Origin: Acinetobacter sp. ANC 5054
GTDB lineage: Bacteria > Pseudomonadota > Gammaproteobacteria > Pseudomonadales > Moraxellaceae
Direction: 5' to 3'
Length of the DNA: 64,000 nt
NCBI RefSeq assembly: GCF_002135295.1
Contig: NZ_NEGG01000001.1
Location: forward strand, 248,001-312,000
The notes below the pieces were generated by a model. The model was not told the origin of the DNA, did not search any database, and saw only the letters and a program-made list of their open reading frames with translations. Each line of letters begins with the position of its first letter. Positions within the stretch are counted from its first letter, which is position 1. Of this stretch, positions 54,988 to 64,000 are shown piece after piece. A program made the position numbers and the translations under genes.

Positions 54988-55019
54988 TAAAAAAAAGAAC
55001 TTGATATAAATCAAGCTCT
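54988..55019 (-). terminator. Terminator of ssb
   Basis: 10-bp stem AGAACTTGAT/ATCAAGCTCT whose single mismatch becomes a G-U pair only in the minus-strand RNA, followed there by U8. It therefore belongs to ssb and places the island end to its left. Confidence 0.8.
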
Positions 55020-55057
55020 TTCTCTTTAATAAATACAATAATTAAGTATTGTACAAT

Positions 55058-55657
55058 TTAAAACGGTAAGTCATCATCTAAATCTGCAGGTGCTGGTGTC
55101 GGCGCAGGCTGTTGTTTCGGCGCAAAACCACCTGGGTTGTTGTTGCCATAACTATTGCCTTGAGCAGGTTGATTATTGCCATAACCACCTTGATTATTAC
55201 CGCCCTGATTGCCGTAACCGCCAGACTGGTTATTGTTATAACCGCCTTGGTTATTGCCACCTTGCTGATTGTTAAAACGTGGTTGATTAAAATCACCACC
55301 TTGACCTTGCTCACCTTGTTGGCGATTGTTGTCAAGCATCTGCATTTGTTCGCCACGAATTTCAGTTGTGTAGCGCTCTTGACCGCTTTGGTCTGTCCAT
55401 TGACGTGTACGAAGTGAACCTTCGATATACACTTTAGAACCTTTGCGCAAATATTGCTGTGCAATTTCACCTAAACGATTATGTAGCACGATACGGTGCC
55501 ATTCAGTTTGCTCTTTACGCTCACCTGTATTTTTATCAGTCCATGAATCGCTTGTTGCAATTGAGAACTGAGTGAGAGAACCACCATTTGGGAAAGTTTT
55601 TGTTTCAGGGTCACGACCTAAAGTACCAACTAAAATGACCTTATTTACACCACGCAT
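55058..55657 (-). CDS. ssb: Single-stranded DNA-binding protein
   Basis: A 199-aa SSB. The OB fold occupies residues 1-110 ([25 protein letters not shown] … [36 protein letters not shown]). A Gly/Asn/Gln-rich linker (~118-180) holds [15 protein letters not shown] repeats, and the acidic tip DDDLPF recruits replication and repair proteins. It binds single-stranded DNA as a tetramer during replication, repair and recombination. Downstream of the MFS gene on the same strand. Confidence 0.97.
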   Translation of the reverse strand: MRGVNKVILVGTLGRDPETKTFPNGGSLTQFSIATSDSWTDKNTGERKEQTEWHRIVLHNRLGEIAQQYLRKGSKVYIEGSLRTRQWTDQSGQERYTTEIRGEQMQMLDNNRQQGEQGQGGDFNQPRFNNQQGGNNQGGYNNNQSGGYGNQGGNNQGGYGNNQPAQGNSYGNNNPGGFAPKQQPAPTPAPADLDDDLPF

Positions 55658-55708
55658 CAGACGTATTCTTCCTATTTGTTGCTATTATTTACTTTATAAG
55701 AGTTATGC

Positions 55709-57073
55709 TTAAATGGCTACCTCTTTCCCTAACAAGTGCGTTAAATGTTGTCGCGCAGATTCATCCATCTGCTGCTTATCCACTTTTACATAAGCCACTT
55801 GCTGGTCAGACATCACCACAACTTCTTCAATACCACGAATTGCCAAAAGCTGAGAAGTCCATTCATCCGTTTGTTGATCATTCGGCAAGCTGAAGACCAT
55901 CGATGATAGATAACGCGGCTGAGCCAATCCAAAACTGATCAAGAGCCAAATCACGGCCAAAACCGTCAAGATGCCCCATCCCATCGCAGTATTATTTAAA
56001 AGGAGAAGTTGCCCGCCAATCATACCACCAAAAAATGCGCCCAGAAACTGACTGCTGGCATTCACACCCATGGCCGTGGCTTTAGACTGAATTGGGGCAG
56101 CTTTAGACAGCCATGACGGCAATAATGCTTCCATCACATTAAAGGCAATAAAGAATAAACCTAAGCCTGTAATCAAAATATATTTTGATTGAAAACCAAA
56201 AATTAGAATACCTAAACCCAGAATGATCCCACCGATTGCGGTCAGGAAAATACCGCGCATTTTGCGATATTTTTCCGCCAAAATAATGCTTGGGAAAGCA
56301 AAGAACAAACTAATCACCAACAATGGCAAATACACAAAACCATGTGAATGTAGCGGAATATGAGCTGATTCGATCAACTGTGAAGGCACATAAATAAACA
56401 TGGCAGTCAGCAATAAATGCAATGAAAAAACTGACACATGTAGACGATTTAAATCGCCCATTTTCAGCACTTGTTTGAGCTGAGTCAGATAGCCTTGTTG
56501 GAAATTTTTATGATGACGGGTGACTTTCGGCACTAAAAGCAGCATCGAAATTGCAGCAAGTCCCATAAACGTTGTCACCCAAAATAATCCTGAGATTCCC
56601 ACCAGACCTGTCAGCCAAGGGCCTAAACTAAATGCTATGACGAAGGAAAGACCGATACTCATGCCCATCATTGCCATGGCTTTGGTGCGCTGTTCTTCAC
56701 GCGTCACGTCAGCCAAAAGTGCCATCACCACGGCAGAAACTGCGCCGCCGCCGGCAATCGCACGGCCAATAATCACGCCATAGATGGTGTCTGACATGGC
56801 AGCAATCGCACCACCCAAAGCAAACAGCAGCAGGCCAAAAACCACCAAGGGTTTTCGGCTATAGCGGTCCGCAATCAAGCTAAATGGTATTTGCAAGATG
56901 GCTTGAGTCAGTCCGTAAATCCCGACAGCCAAGCCAATCAACGCAGGTGTTGCCCCTGCATACTGCTGCCCTGCCACAGAAAATACGGGAATAATCATGA
57001 ACAGACCCAGCATGCGCAAGGCAAAAATACTGCTCAATGCAAAGGTCGAGCGTCGTTCAAGAGCATTCATCAT
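55709..57073 (-). CDS. MFS transporter, YajR-like
   Basis: A 454-aa major facilitator with 12 hydrophobic segments. The motif A region reads LIADRYSRKPLVVFGL (near 65) and the N-terminus FALSSIFALRMLGLFMIIPVFSV is that of YajR-type carriers. The C-terminal ~65 residues (EWTSQLLAIRGIEEVVVMSDQQVAYVKVD) match the soluble YAM domain of YajR. Substrate unknown, probably drug or metabolite efflux by proton antiport. It is 51 bp upstream of ssb and may be co-transcribed with it. Confidence 0.88.
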   Translation of the reverse strand: MMNALERRSTFALSSIFALRMLGLFMIIPVFSVAGQQYAGATPALIGLAVGIYGLTQAILQIPFSLIADRYSRKPLVVFGLLLFALGGAIAAMSDTIYGVIIGRAIAGGGAVSAVVMALLADVTREEQRTKAMAMMGMSIGLSFVIAFSLGPWLTGLVGISGLFWVTTFMGLAAISMLLLVPKVTRHHKNFQQGYLTQLKQVLKMGDLNRLHVSVFSLHLLLTAMFIYVPSQLIESAHIPLHSHGFVYLPLLVISLFFAFPSIILAEKYRKMRGIFLTAIGGIILGLGILIFGFQSKYILITGLGLFFIAFNVMEALLPSWLSKAAPIQSKATAMGVNASSQFLGAFFGGMIGGQLLLLNNTAMGWGILTVLAVIWLLISFGLAQPRYLSSMVFSLPNDQQTDEWTSQLLAIRGIEEVVVMSDQQVAYVKVDKQQMDESARQHLTHLLGKEVAI

Positions 57074-57177
57074 AGCTGGTTAAAAATTCATTAATCATGG
57101 ACAGGGATTATAGGACATTCAGCATGCAACACAGCAGGATTTTTATTTAAATTCACGTTCATCATCATCGGGCAAAT

Positions 57178-57205
57178 AAAAAGCGCAGCCAATGCTGCGC
57201 TTTTT
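57178..57205. terminator. Terminator of the DUF475 gene
   Basis: AAAAAGCGCAGC-CAAT-GCTGCGCTTTTT just after the minus-strand stop at 57228. Confidence 0.85.
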
Positions 57206-57227
57206 AGAAACTGAAGTGCAAATAGCG

Positions 57228-58319
57228 TTACTCGTGACCCAGTTTTTCCTGATGCTTTTTATATTGAATGGATGCAATAACCGCCCACACAATAAATGCC
57301 ACACCAATAAGACCTGTAACCACTTCTGGCACATGTAGGCCCGTACCGCTCGCCAACATAATGAAGGCCAAAGCACCAATCGCATAGTGCGCACCATGTT
57401 CGAGGAAGATATAAGCATCCAAAGTGCCTTTATCGACCAAGTAAATGGTCATTGAACGCACGAACATTGCACCAATAGCCAGACCCAGCATGATGATCAC
57501 GACATCCGAAGTAATCGCAAAAGCACCAATGACACCATCAAAACTAAATGACGCGTCTAGTACTTCTAGATAAAGGAAACCACCAAAGCCCGCTTTAATC
57601 ACGCCTGTAGGTACACCATTGGCATCATGTCCAACCGCATTTCCGTCTTCGTCTACTTCAGGTTCGCCGCCCAACAAGTGACTCAGCACTTGAACGCCGA
57701 TATAAACCACGATACCCCAAATACCCGCCATCACGACAGCAAGGCGTGTTTCTTCAGCAACATTTGCCGCCATAACCAATAAAGCAATTAGGGCAATAAA
57801 TACGGACATTGCAGGAACGTTTGCAAGATTGGCCAAACGACGTTCTAACCAACGGAACCAATGGGTATCTTTACCTTCATCGAGGAAGAAGTTCAGGAAT
57901 ACCAACAACAAGAAAGCACCACCAAAAGCTGCAATTTCTGCATGATGTGCCATCAACTTCGCTGAATACTGTATTGGATCATTTAATGCCAATTGGACAA
58001 CTTCCATTGCCCCCATGTCTGCAGTAACCGCCACAATCACAATCGGGAAGATGAGACGCATACCAAATACAGCAATCACGATCCCGACAGTTAGGAAGAT
58101 CATTTTCCAAAAATGATCCCAGCCGCGAAGAACGGATGCATTTACAACCGCATTATCAAAAGACAAAGACACTTCCATGACCGCTAAAATCGCAGTAATG
58201 GTCAGCGCTGTGAGCATGGCTTGTACGCCTGCATTTGGGCCATGGTTCAAGCCCCAATATGCTGCAATCGCCAGACACACGATCGTAAAAATGATTGAGA
58301 AACCAAAATGTTTCATCAT
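57228..58319 (-). CDS. DUF475 (TerC-like) integral membrane protein
   Basis: A 363-aa membrane protein with about nine hydrophobic segments. Family signatures are MEVSLSFDNAVVNASVLRGW (near 55) and VLDASFSFDGVIGAFAITSD (near 245), acidic membrane motifs shared with TerC and thought to bind metal ions. A charged loop (GGEPEVDEDGNAVGHDANG) separates the halves. I start it at 58319 (MMKHFGFSIIFTIVCLAIAAYWG) behind AGGT; the frame to 58424 adds an unlikely tail. A metal-export role is inferred from TerC relatives. Confidence 0.87.
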   Translation of the reverse strand: MMKHFGFSIIFTIVCLAIAAYWGLNHGPNAGVQAMLTALTITAILAVMEVSLSFDNAVVNASVLRGWDHFWKMIFLTVGIVIAVFGMRLIFPIVIVAVTADMGAMEVVQLALNDPIQYSAKLMAHHAEIAAFGGAFLLLVFLNFFLDEGKDTHWFRWLERRLANLANVPAMSVFIALIALLVMAANVAEETRLAVVMAGIWGIVVYIGVQVLSHLLGGEPEVDEDGNAVGHDANGVPTGVIKAGFGGFLYLEVLDASFSFDGVIGAFAITSDVVIIMLGLAIGAMFVRSMTIYLVDKGTLDAYIFLEHGAHYAIGALAFIMLASGTGLHVPEVVTGLIGVAFIVWAVIASIQYKKHQEKLGHE

Positions 58320-58527
58320 GATAGATCGACCTGTTAATTCAATATGAATAAAAAACCAGCACAATACTGATTTTAGAGATGAGTTTAATGGCGCAATTAT
58401 GACGTGTTTCCATGATGAAACCACAAATTATTCGTTACATTTTCGATAAACACTTTAAGATGAATACTTTAAAGGTCATCATTGGATGATGTACTGACAT
58501 TATTATTTTTATGTGCAGGAAAGTCTC

Positions 58528-59190
58528 ATGCAGTTCTCAGAAAAAGTTTGGCAGCACAATGCTGAATTATATCAACAGATTTTAAATTTACCTTTTAACC
58601 AAGAATTAGCACAAGGCACATTAAGCCGCGACGCATTCAGTCATTATGTCATCCAAGATGCTCATTATTTGTTGGCCTATGGTCGGACATTGGCAGTATG
58701 TGCAGCAAAAGCCTTTGATGCTGATGATGTGATTCAATTTTCTGAGGCTGCGAAAATTGCCATTGTGGTCGAACGCAGCTTACATAATGGATTTATGCAA
58801 AGTTTTGGTATCAGCAAAGATCAGTTTGAAACCACACCACTGACTCTTGCCTGTCATCATTACACTTCATATTTAACGGCAACCGCATGGTCTGAAAGCT
58901 ATCCTGTGGTACTGGCTGCGTTACTGCCTTGCTTCTGGATTTATGCTGAAGTGGGTAAAGCGATTGTCAGCCAATCTGTGCCAAATAATCCATATCAAGC
59001 TTGGATTGACACCTATGCAGGTGAGGAATTTAACACGGCTGTACGCAATGTGATTGCAACCATCGACAAAGTCGCAGCGCGATGTGATGCAGACACTTTG
59101 GCAAAAATGCATGCCGCCTATACGCATGCAGCTAAACTCGAATGGTTATTTTGGGACAGTGCTTACCAACAACGCACTTGGCCGATTTAA
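58528..59190 (+). CDS. tenA: TenA family aminopyrimidine hydrolase (thiaminase II)
   Basis: A 220-aa helical TenA-type protein. FNQELAQGTLSRDAFSHYVIQDAHYL (residues ~20-45) and the C-terminal YAGEEFNTAVRNVIATID and LEWLFWDSAYQ match the family. It lacks a Cys at the usual nucleophile position: the segment reads TLACHHYTSYL with the Cys near 112, and TENA_E-like variants exist, so the exact reaction is uncertain. TenA hydrolyses aminopyrimidines for thiamine salvage. Start at 58528 with AGGAAAG upstream; GTG at 58513 is less likely. Confidence 0.85.
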   Translation: MQFSEKVWQHNAELYQQILNLPFNQELAQGTLSRDAFSHYVIQDAHYLLAYGRTLAVCAAKAFDADDVIQFSEAAKIAIVVERSLHNGFMQSFGISKDQFETTPLTLACHHYTSYLTATAWSESYPVVLAALLPCFWIYAEVGKAIVSQSVPNNPYQAWIDTYAGEEFNTAVRNVIATIDKVAARCDADTLAKMHAAYTHAAKLEWLFWDSAYQQRTWPI

Positions 59191-59207
59191 AATATTTAAA
59201 AAACACG

Positions 59208-59235
59208 ACAACGGTCTTGGCATTCAGACCGTTGT
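59208..59235 (+). terminator. Hairpin after tenA
   Basis: 10-bp stem ACAACGGTCT/AGACCGTTGT, 8-nt loop, no clear T run; between convergent genes. Confidence 0.5.
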
Positions 59236-59263
59236 GCTGACTGAACATGAGTTTTACGCAGGA

Positions 59264-59986
59264 TTAGCGTTTAAAACGATACCAGCCTAAGAAAATGCCA
59301 ACGCCAATCATCACTAAAAAGATGGCAAATTTGGCTTCACGCATTTCACTACGTACCCGATGACGATCTTGGGTGGCTTCGGATTGAAATTGTGATTTCA
59401 CCAATGGATCAAGCTGAGCAATCGCGGCAAGGTCTTTAGGCTTTTCACCTTCCCCAAACAGGATATACAAAGCTTTCACATCCATTTCATGCATTTGCCC
59501 CAGTTCAATACTCAGCTGTGCCGATGGTGAATTATATTCAGGCACCCAATCTTCAACTCGGGCATACACATGGGCACGACTGACATCAAAGACTGAAGCA
59601 TCCTGTATTTTTTTGCCCGTCTGATCCTGAATTAATGCTGCAAAGTCTGCATACTGTGAAAATGAAAATTCTTTCTTTTGGGCTAATCGAATTCCTTCAA
59701 AACCATATTCTTCAATTTTTTTGGCTGGATTATTTTTGAATAAAATGCCCTGTGGTACGACCTTAAAATCCAATACCGTATCGTCAGGAACTTGATTGGT
59801 CTGTAACACCATATAGACCACCGACCACATTTGCGCATTGGGTGCGATGGCAGAGGCTTTTGCGCTATAACTTTGCCCTGCTTCTGGCGCAATAAACTGC
59901 TCAAAGGCGAGGATTTTTGTGTCATCCGCCCAAGCCATAACGCCTAAACAAAGCCCCAAAATACCAACTAAAATTTTAACCCACAT
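59264..59986 (-). CDS. Exported, C-terminally anchored protein of unknown function
   Basis: A 240-aa protein with a signal peptide (MWVKILVGILGLCLGVMAWA) and a C-terminal membrane helix (FAIFLVMIGVGIFLGWYRFKR). The periplasmic part (~22-215) has β-rich segments (VLDFKVVPQGILFKNNP … ASVFDVSRAHVYARVEDWVPEYN). No family is recognised. Probably bound to the inner membrane facing the periplasm. Confidence 0.7.
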   Translation of the reverse strand: MWVKILVGILGLCLGVMAWADDTKILAFEQFIAPEAGQSYSAKASAIAPNAQMWSVVYMVLQTNQVPDDTVLDFKVVPQGILFKNNPAKKIEEYGFEGIRLAQKKEFSFSQYADFAALIQDQTGKKIQDASVFDVSRAHVYARVEDWVPEYNSPSAQLSIELGQMHEMDVKALYILFGEGEKPKDLAAIAQLDPLVKSQFQSEATQDRHRVRSEMREAKFAIFLVMIGVGIFLGWYRFKR

Positions 59987-60150
59987 ACTGTGCTCTTTTA
60001 TTTTTTATCAAATCATTTTTTAGCCATTATAGAGATTTCATCTATGATAAACACCACACTTAAATCTAATAAACCATTGGAAAAAATGAATATTATCTAA
60101 TTATTCTTCTATTTTATTAATCAATAACTAATCACAACACTGAACATCAT

Positions 60151-60492
60151 TTAAGCGTGAAAACTTTGCCAAGCATAAATCAATACACCCGCGGCAATCA
60201 CCCAACTTACGGTCGCTACACTTAAACAGGCAACCAGACTCAACCGGGTCGCCAACAGATAAACCATCAACAAATAAATAAAATACGGAATTAAAGAACA
60301 CAGTCCAAACAATGCGGTTTTTTGTAGTGCGGCTGCCCCTTGATCATTCGCTACAATGACATGGGCAATCAATGCAAAAGTGGGAAATAAAGGTACTAAA
60401 CCTGCAATGTAAAATGCTTTGCTTTTAGAAAGTAGTGCAATTAGCACAACCACAGCAGCACCCATCAAGCTTTTTAGAAATAATGACAGCAT
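60151..60492 (-). CDS. glpM: GlpM family membrane protein
   Basis: A 113-aa membrane protein of four helices, closely following the E. coli GlpM pattern (109 aa): LKSLMGAAVVVLIALLSKSK, YIAGLVPLFPTFALIAHVIVA, IPYFIYLLMVY and the C-terminal WVIAAGVLIYAW. Function in GlpM is not established. I start it at 60492 (MLSLFLKSLMGAAV) to match that length; the frame from 60546 adds 18 basic residues without an RBS. Confidence 0.8.
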   Translation of the reverse strand: MLSLFLKSLMGAAVVVLIALLSKSKAFYIAGLVPLFPTFALIAHVIVANDQGAAALQKTALFGLCSLIPYFIYLLMVYLLATRLSLVACLSVATVSWVIAAGVLIYAWQSFHA

Positions 60493-60657
60493 CAGCTTCT
60501 TAGAATAATCATGAGGATGCACTAGTTTAACGACTGCACGCTGCATGGGTGCAACTATTTGATGGATTTAAGCTTTCATTCAAAGAGAATAAAAATTGCA
60601 ATGAAGCTGCTTTTATTCAGACAGTGACTCCACCCTGTTTAATTTGGATTATTTGTC

Positions 60658-61035
60658 TTATTTACACCATAAACTGCCAGTAAATCGTGCTTTTTGCTCT
60701 AGCGCCAAGTGTTTAAATTGGGCCTGAATTTTCTGTTCATCTTGAGCAATCAGATGTTGATTGGCATCGACAATCGCCAGCATTAAATCGTATTGCTTTG
60801 GAATTTTATCACAGGCAATTTTTTTCTTTTCTGCTTCGGTTTGAGCCTGCCCTAATTCAGCAATATATACATCTATTTTTTCACTTTCGGCATTTAAGGC
60901 CGTGGTCGCTTCTTCTAAGCTGTCATATTTCTGCGCTTTTACATCTGCATGTTTTCCGCAGGCACTCAATATAAGCGTCGTTGCCATTAAAGTCGCCATG
61001 CCCAGTATGTGCATTTTGTGAAAATAACCGTTCAT
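60658..61035 (-). CDS. Small lipoprotein of unknown function
   Basis: A 125-aa predicted lipoprotein: signal MHILGMATLMATTLILSAC within the N-terminus, lipobox LSAC. The mature part is helical and Lys/Gln/Glu-rich (SLEEATTALNAESEKIDVYIAELGQAQTEAEKKK), with cysteines near residues 74 and 124. AGGACAGGACA precedes the ATG at 61035. Upstream of and divergent from uvrA. Confidence 0.7.
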   Translation of the reverse strand: MNGYFHKMHILGMATLMATTLILSACGKHADVKAQKYDSLEEATTALNAESEKIDVYIAELGQAQTEAEKKKIACDKIPKQYDLMLAIVDANQHLIAQDEQKIQAQFKHLALEQKARFTGSLWCK

Positions 61036-61212
61036 TGTCCTGTCCTATCCTGCCGATCATCTCATGCAAACTGGCATTTACGTGATCAGTCAAATTTTGA
61101 TTCGGCCATTTTTCTCACAAAGCCACGCATAAATCTAGGTTTAATTTACACTTGAACAATTTTCATGCGCTATCATATACAAGTTTTCGATCACCCTTTT
61201 CAGGACCCTTGC

Positions 61213-64000
61213 ATGAGCCAAAGTCATATCCGTATTCGAGGCGCACGTACCCATAACTTAAAAAATGTGTCACTCGATATTCCACGCGACAAGTTTGTGG
61301 TAATTACGGGGCTTTCCGGTTCAGGTAAGTCCTCTTTGGCCTTTGATACTTTGTATGCGGAAGGTCAGCGTCGTTATGTCGAGTCACTGTCTGCCTATGC
61401 ACGTCAGTTCCTCTCTCAAATGGAAAAACCTGAAGTCGATTCAATTGAGGGCTTAAGCCCTGCGATTGCGATTGAACAGAAATCAACCAGTCACAACCCA
61501 CGTTCGACTGTTGGTACCATCACCGAAATTTACGACTATTTACGTCTGCTCTATGCACGTGTAGGTACGCCCTATTGCCCTGAACATGACCTCCCAATGG
61601 TCGCGCAAACTGTTTCAGAAATGGTCGATGCAGTCAAAGGCTTAGAAGAAGGCACAGCACTGATGTTGCTTGCCCCTGTGGTGCGAGACCGTAAAGGCGA
61701 ATACACCAACTTATTTGAACAATTACAAGGCCAAGGTTTTGTCCGTGCACGTGTCGATGGTGAAGTGATTGATATTGATACACCGCCTGAACTCGACAAA
61801 AAGAAAAAGCACACCATCGAAGTGGTGGTTGACCGTTTTAAAGTCCGTGACGACCTCGGTAACCGTATTGCAGAAAGTTTTGAAACTGCACTGCGTATGG
61901 GTGGCGATATTGCCATTTTGTCGTGGATGAAAGGCGAACAAGAAGATCGCGTATTTTCTGCCAAGCACTCTTGCCCTGAATGTGAACGTGCAGTTGGGGA
62001 ACTTGAACCACGTCTATTTTCCTTCAACAATCCATTCGGTGCCTGCCCTGTCTGTGATGGTTTAGGGACACGTAGCCATTTTAGTGCTGAAAAACTCATT
62101 CCAAGTCCAGATGTATCGATTAGCCAAGGTGCGATTCGAGGTTGGGACCGTCAACGTCCGTATTACTACAGCATGATCCAAAAAGTCGCCGATCATTTTG
62201 GCTATTCTTTGGAAACCCCGTGGAATGAACTGGATGCCGAGACCAAAAAGAAATTCCTTTACGGTACAGGCAAGGAAAAAGTTGATCTCAGTTATATTGA
62301 TGAACGTGGTCGCTCGCACAAACGGGTACAAGCCTTTGAAGGGATTTTGCCGCATTTAGAACGTCGCTACCGTGAAACCGAATCGAACTATGTGCGTGAA
62401 GATCTAGCGCAGTATTTATCCAATGCGGCCTGCGATGCTTGTGGTGGCTCACGTCTGAATGAAATTTCACGCCATGTTCGAGTTAAAGATAAAACCATCG
62501 CGCAGATCACTAAAATGTCGATTGGTGATGCTGAAAACTATTATCAAGACCTCAACTTGAGTGGCGCCAAAGGCGAAATTGCCGATAAAATTTTCAAAGA
62601 AATTCGTGAGCGCCTACATTTCTTAGTGTCTGTCGGTTTGAACTATTTAAGCCTATCGCGTTCTGCTGAAACCCTGTCTGGTGGTGAAGCACAGCGTATC
62701 CGTTTGGCATCGCAAATTGGTGCAGGCTTGATGGGTGTGATGTACGTACTGGATGAACCTTCGATTGGTTTACATCAACGTGATAATGACCGCCTGCTTG
62801 AAACTTTAGTCCGCTTACGTGACCTCGGCAATACCGTTTTAGTTGTTGAACATGATGAAGATGCGATTCGTGCAGCGGATCATATTATTGATATCGGGCC
62901 GGGTGCAGGTGTACACGGTGGTCATGTGATTGCCGAGGGGACTTATGAAGAAATCCTTGCCAATAAAGATTCACTCACGGGTCAATATCTTTCAGGTAAA
63001 TTAAAAATTGAAGTGCCTAAACAGCGTATTCAACCCCCTAAACCTGAAGAGCAAATTAAGTTAATGGGCGCTGCGGGTCATAACCTGAAAAATGTCGATT
63101 TGACTATTCCTTTAGGTGTGATGACCTGCGTGACGGGTGTGTCAGGTTCAGGTAAATCGACGCTGATTAATCGTACTTTGTTACCACTTGCAGCAACTCA
63201 GTTGAATGGTGCAACTACACTCACTGCTGAAAAATTTGACTCAATTGATGGCTTACAATTCCTTGATAAAGTCGTGGATATTGACCAAAGCCCGATTGGA
63301 CGTACACCGCGTTCTAACCCTGCAACTTACACAGGTTTGTTTACCCCAATTCGCGAACTGTTTGCGCAAACGCCTGAAGCTAAAGCTCGTGGTTATGCAG
63401 CAGGTCGTTTCTCATTTAACGTGAAAGGCGGTCGCTGTGAAGCCTGTGAAGGTGATGGCATGATCAAAGTTGCAATGCACTTCCTGCCTGATATGTATGT
63501 ACCTTGTGATGCCTGCCACGGCAAGCGCTACAACCGCGAAACCTTAGAGGTCGGGTATAAAGGTCGCAACATTTCTGATGTGTTGGAAATGACCGTAGAA
63601 GATGCGATGCATTTCTTTGACGCAATTCCTGTGATTCACCGTCGTTTAGAAACCTTGAATCAAGTCGGCTTGGGTTATATCCGTTTAGGTCAGTCTGCAA
63701 CAACACTTTCGGGTGGTGAAGCACAGCGTGTGAAATTGGCACGTGAGTTGGCGAAACGCGATACAGGTAAAACCTTGTATGTGCTTGATGAACCGACCAC
63801 AGGTCTGCACTTCCATGACATTGCTAAGTTACTCGACATCCTGCATGAGCTTCGCAACAAGGGAAATACCATTGTGGTGATTGAGCATAATTTGGATGTG
63901 ATTAAAACCGCGGATTGGATTGTGGACTTAGGCCCTGAAGGTGGTGCAGGCGGCGGTATGATTATTGCCGAAGGTACACCTGAAGTTGTTGCGAAGAATA
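61213..64000 (+). CDS. uvrA: Excinuclease ABC subunit A (partial at 3' end)
   Basis: 929 codons visible; only the last ~15 residues of a ~945-aa protein lie beyond the window. It is a double ABC ATPase: Walker [17 protein letters not shown] (near residue 32) and [14 protein letters not shown] (near 640), with signatures [13 protein letters not shown] and [12 protein letters not shown]. Zinc ligands appear in [24 protein letters not shown] and [14 protein letters not shown]…CDACHG. It recognises bulky DNA lesions with UvrB in nucleotide-excision repair. No LexA-type box is evident upstream, as expected for Acinetobacter. Confidence 0.97.
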   Translation, partial: MSQSHIRIRGARTHNLKNVSLDIPRDKFVVITGLSGSGKSSLAFDTLYAEGQRRYVESLSAYARQFLSQMEKPEVDSIEGLSPAIAIEQKSTSHNPRSTVGTITEIYDYLRLLYARVGTPYCPEHDLPMVAQTVSEMVDAVKGLEEGTALMLLAPVVRDRKGEYTNLFEQLQGQGFVRARVDGEVIDIDTPPELDKKKKHTIEVVVDRFKVRDDLGNRIAESFETALRMGGDIAILSWMKGEQEDRVFSAKHSCPECERAVGELEPRLFSFNNPFGACPVCDGLGTRSHFSAEKLIPSPDVSISQGAIRGWDRQRPYYYSMIQKVADHFGYSLETPWNELDAETKKKFLYGTGKEKVDLSYIDERGRSHKRVQAFEGILPHLERRYRETESNYVREDLAQYLSNAACDACGGSRLNEISRHVRVKDKTIAQITKMSIGDAENYYQDLNLSGAKGEIADKIFKEIRERLHFLVSVGLNYLSLSRSAETLSGGEAQRIRLASQIGAGLMGVMYVLDEPSIGLHQRDNDRLLETLVRLRDLGNTVLVVEHDEDAIRAADHIIDIGPGAGVHGGHVIAEGTYEEILANKDSLTGQYLSGKLKIEVPKQRIQPPKPEEQIKLMGAAGHNLKNVDLTIPLGVMTCVTGVSGSGKSTLINRTLLPLAATQLNGATTLTAEKFDSIDGLQFLDKVVDIDQSPIGRTPRSNPATYTGLFTPIRELFAQTPEAKARGYAAGRFSFNVKGGRCEACEGDGMIKVAMHFLPDMYVPCDACHGKRYNRETLEVGYKGRNISDVLEMTVEDAMHFFDAIPVIHRRLETLNQVGLGYIRLGQSATTLSGGEAQRVKLARELAKRDTGKTLYVLDEPTTGLHFHDIAKLLDILHELRNKGNTIVVIEHNLDVIKTADWIVDLGPEGGAGGGMIIAEGTPEVVAKN

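Noticed and set aside
55090-55300. Tandem repeat in ssb
   Set aside because: It encodes the normal Gly/Asn/Gln-rich SSB linker, not an independent repeat element.

Overview
The window looks like chromosomal DNA of an Acinetobacter-like gammaproteobacterium (Moraxellaceae). The host genes (kup, aqpZ, ahpC, ssb, tenA, glpM-like, uvrA, a YajR-like MFS carrier, a DUF475 membrane protein) are of moderately low GC with Acinetobacter-type protein sequences. Two more AT-rich accessory islands interrupt them. Genus is inferred from protein familiarity, not from a marker search.

Host block 1 (1-7005): a partial fatty-acid-hydroxylase-type gene divergent from an AraC regulator, aquaporin Z, a parS-like site, a membrane-anchored DNA/RNA endonuclease, an Ala/Pro/Glu-rich exported protein, the potassium transporter Kup and tRNA-Ser(GGA).

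Island 1 (about 6989-29166) sits in the 3' end of tRNA-Ser. It has a P4-type integrase next to the tRNA, a short att-like repeat at the far end, and a GGGGGTATA-type repeat near both ends. Cargo: a restriction operon (hsdM-hsdS-hsdR plus a DUF262/DUF1524 GmrSD-like gene), an AlpA regulator, a Gp3-like/YqaJ/DUF932 recombination set in which each gene follows a terminator-like hairpin, three small lipoproteins, an IRG-like GTPase, a YagK/YfjJ-type replication protein and a 781-aa protein that appears to hold two decayed versions of the same domain. Two strongly structured non-coding stretches (23119-23258 and 26137-26237) are origin candidates. No virion or conjugation genes are visible, so this looks like a satellite or mobilisable island with a defence load.

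Host block 2 (29167-38230): tRNA-Thr(TGT), a methyltransferase and FAD-oxidoreductase pair, pirin, a YcaC-like hydrolase, a LysR regulator and ahpC. Then comes a decayed type VI secretion lipase gene beside an apparently intact Tli4-like immunity lipoprotein, and a 28-aa lipoprotein.

Island 2 (about 38231-54937) is very AT-rich and bounded by ACCTA(G)TAAATACAATA direct repeats. Its right end carries three overlapping tyrosine-recombinase-family genes followed by a 138-aa gene, which I recognise as resembling the Gamma-Mobile-Trio/VPaI-6 type of mobile island. Cargo: a 1102-aa PLD-like (VPA1262-like) protein, a small winged-helix-type gene divergent from an XRE regulator over a repeated operator, and a two-gene unit encoding a 1681-aa NERD nuclease / kinase-like / SF1 helicase protein and a 462-aa winged-helix partner. 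The last pair, with ~30-nt phased repeats upstream, is the best candidate here for an undescribed (probably anti-phage) system.

Host block 3 (54938-64000): ssb, MFS carrier, DUF475 protein, tenA, several small envelope genes and uvrA, which runs off the window end.
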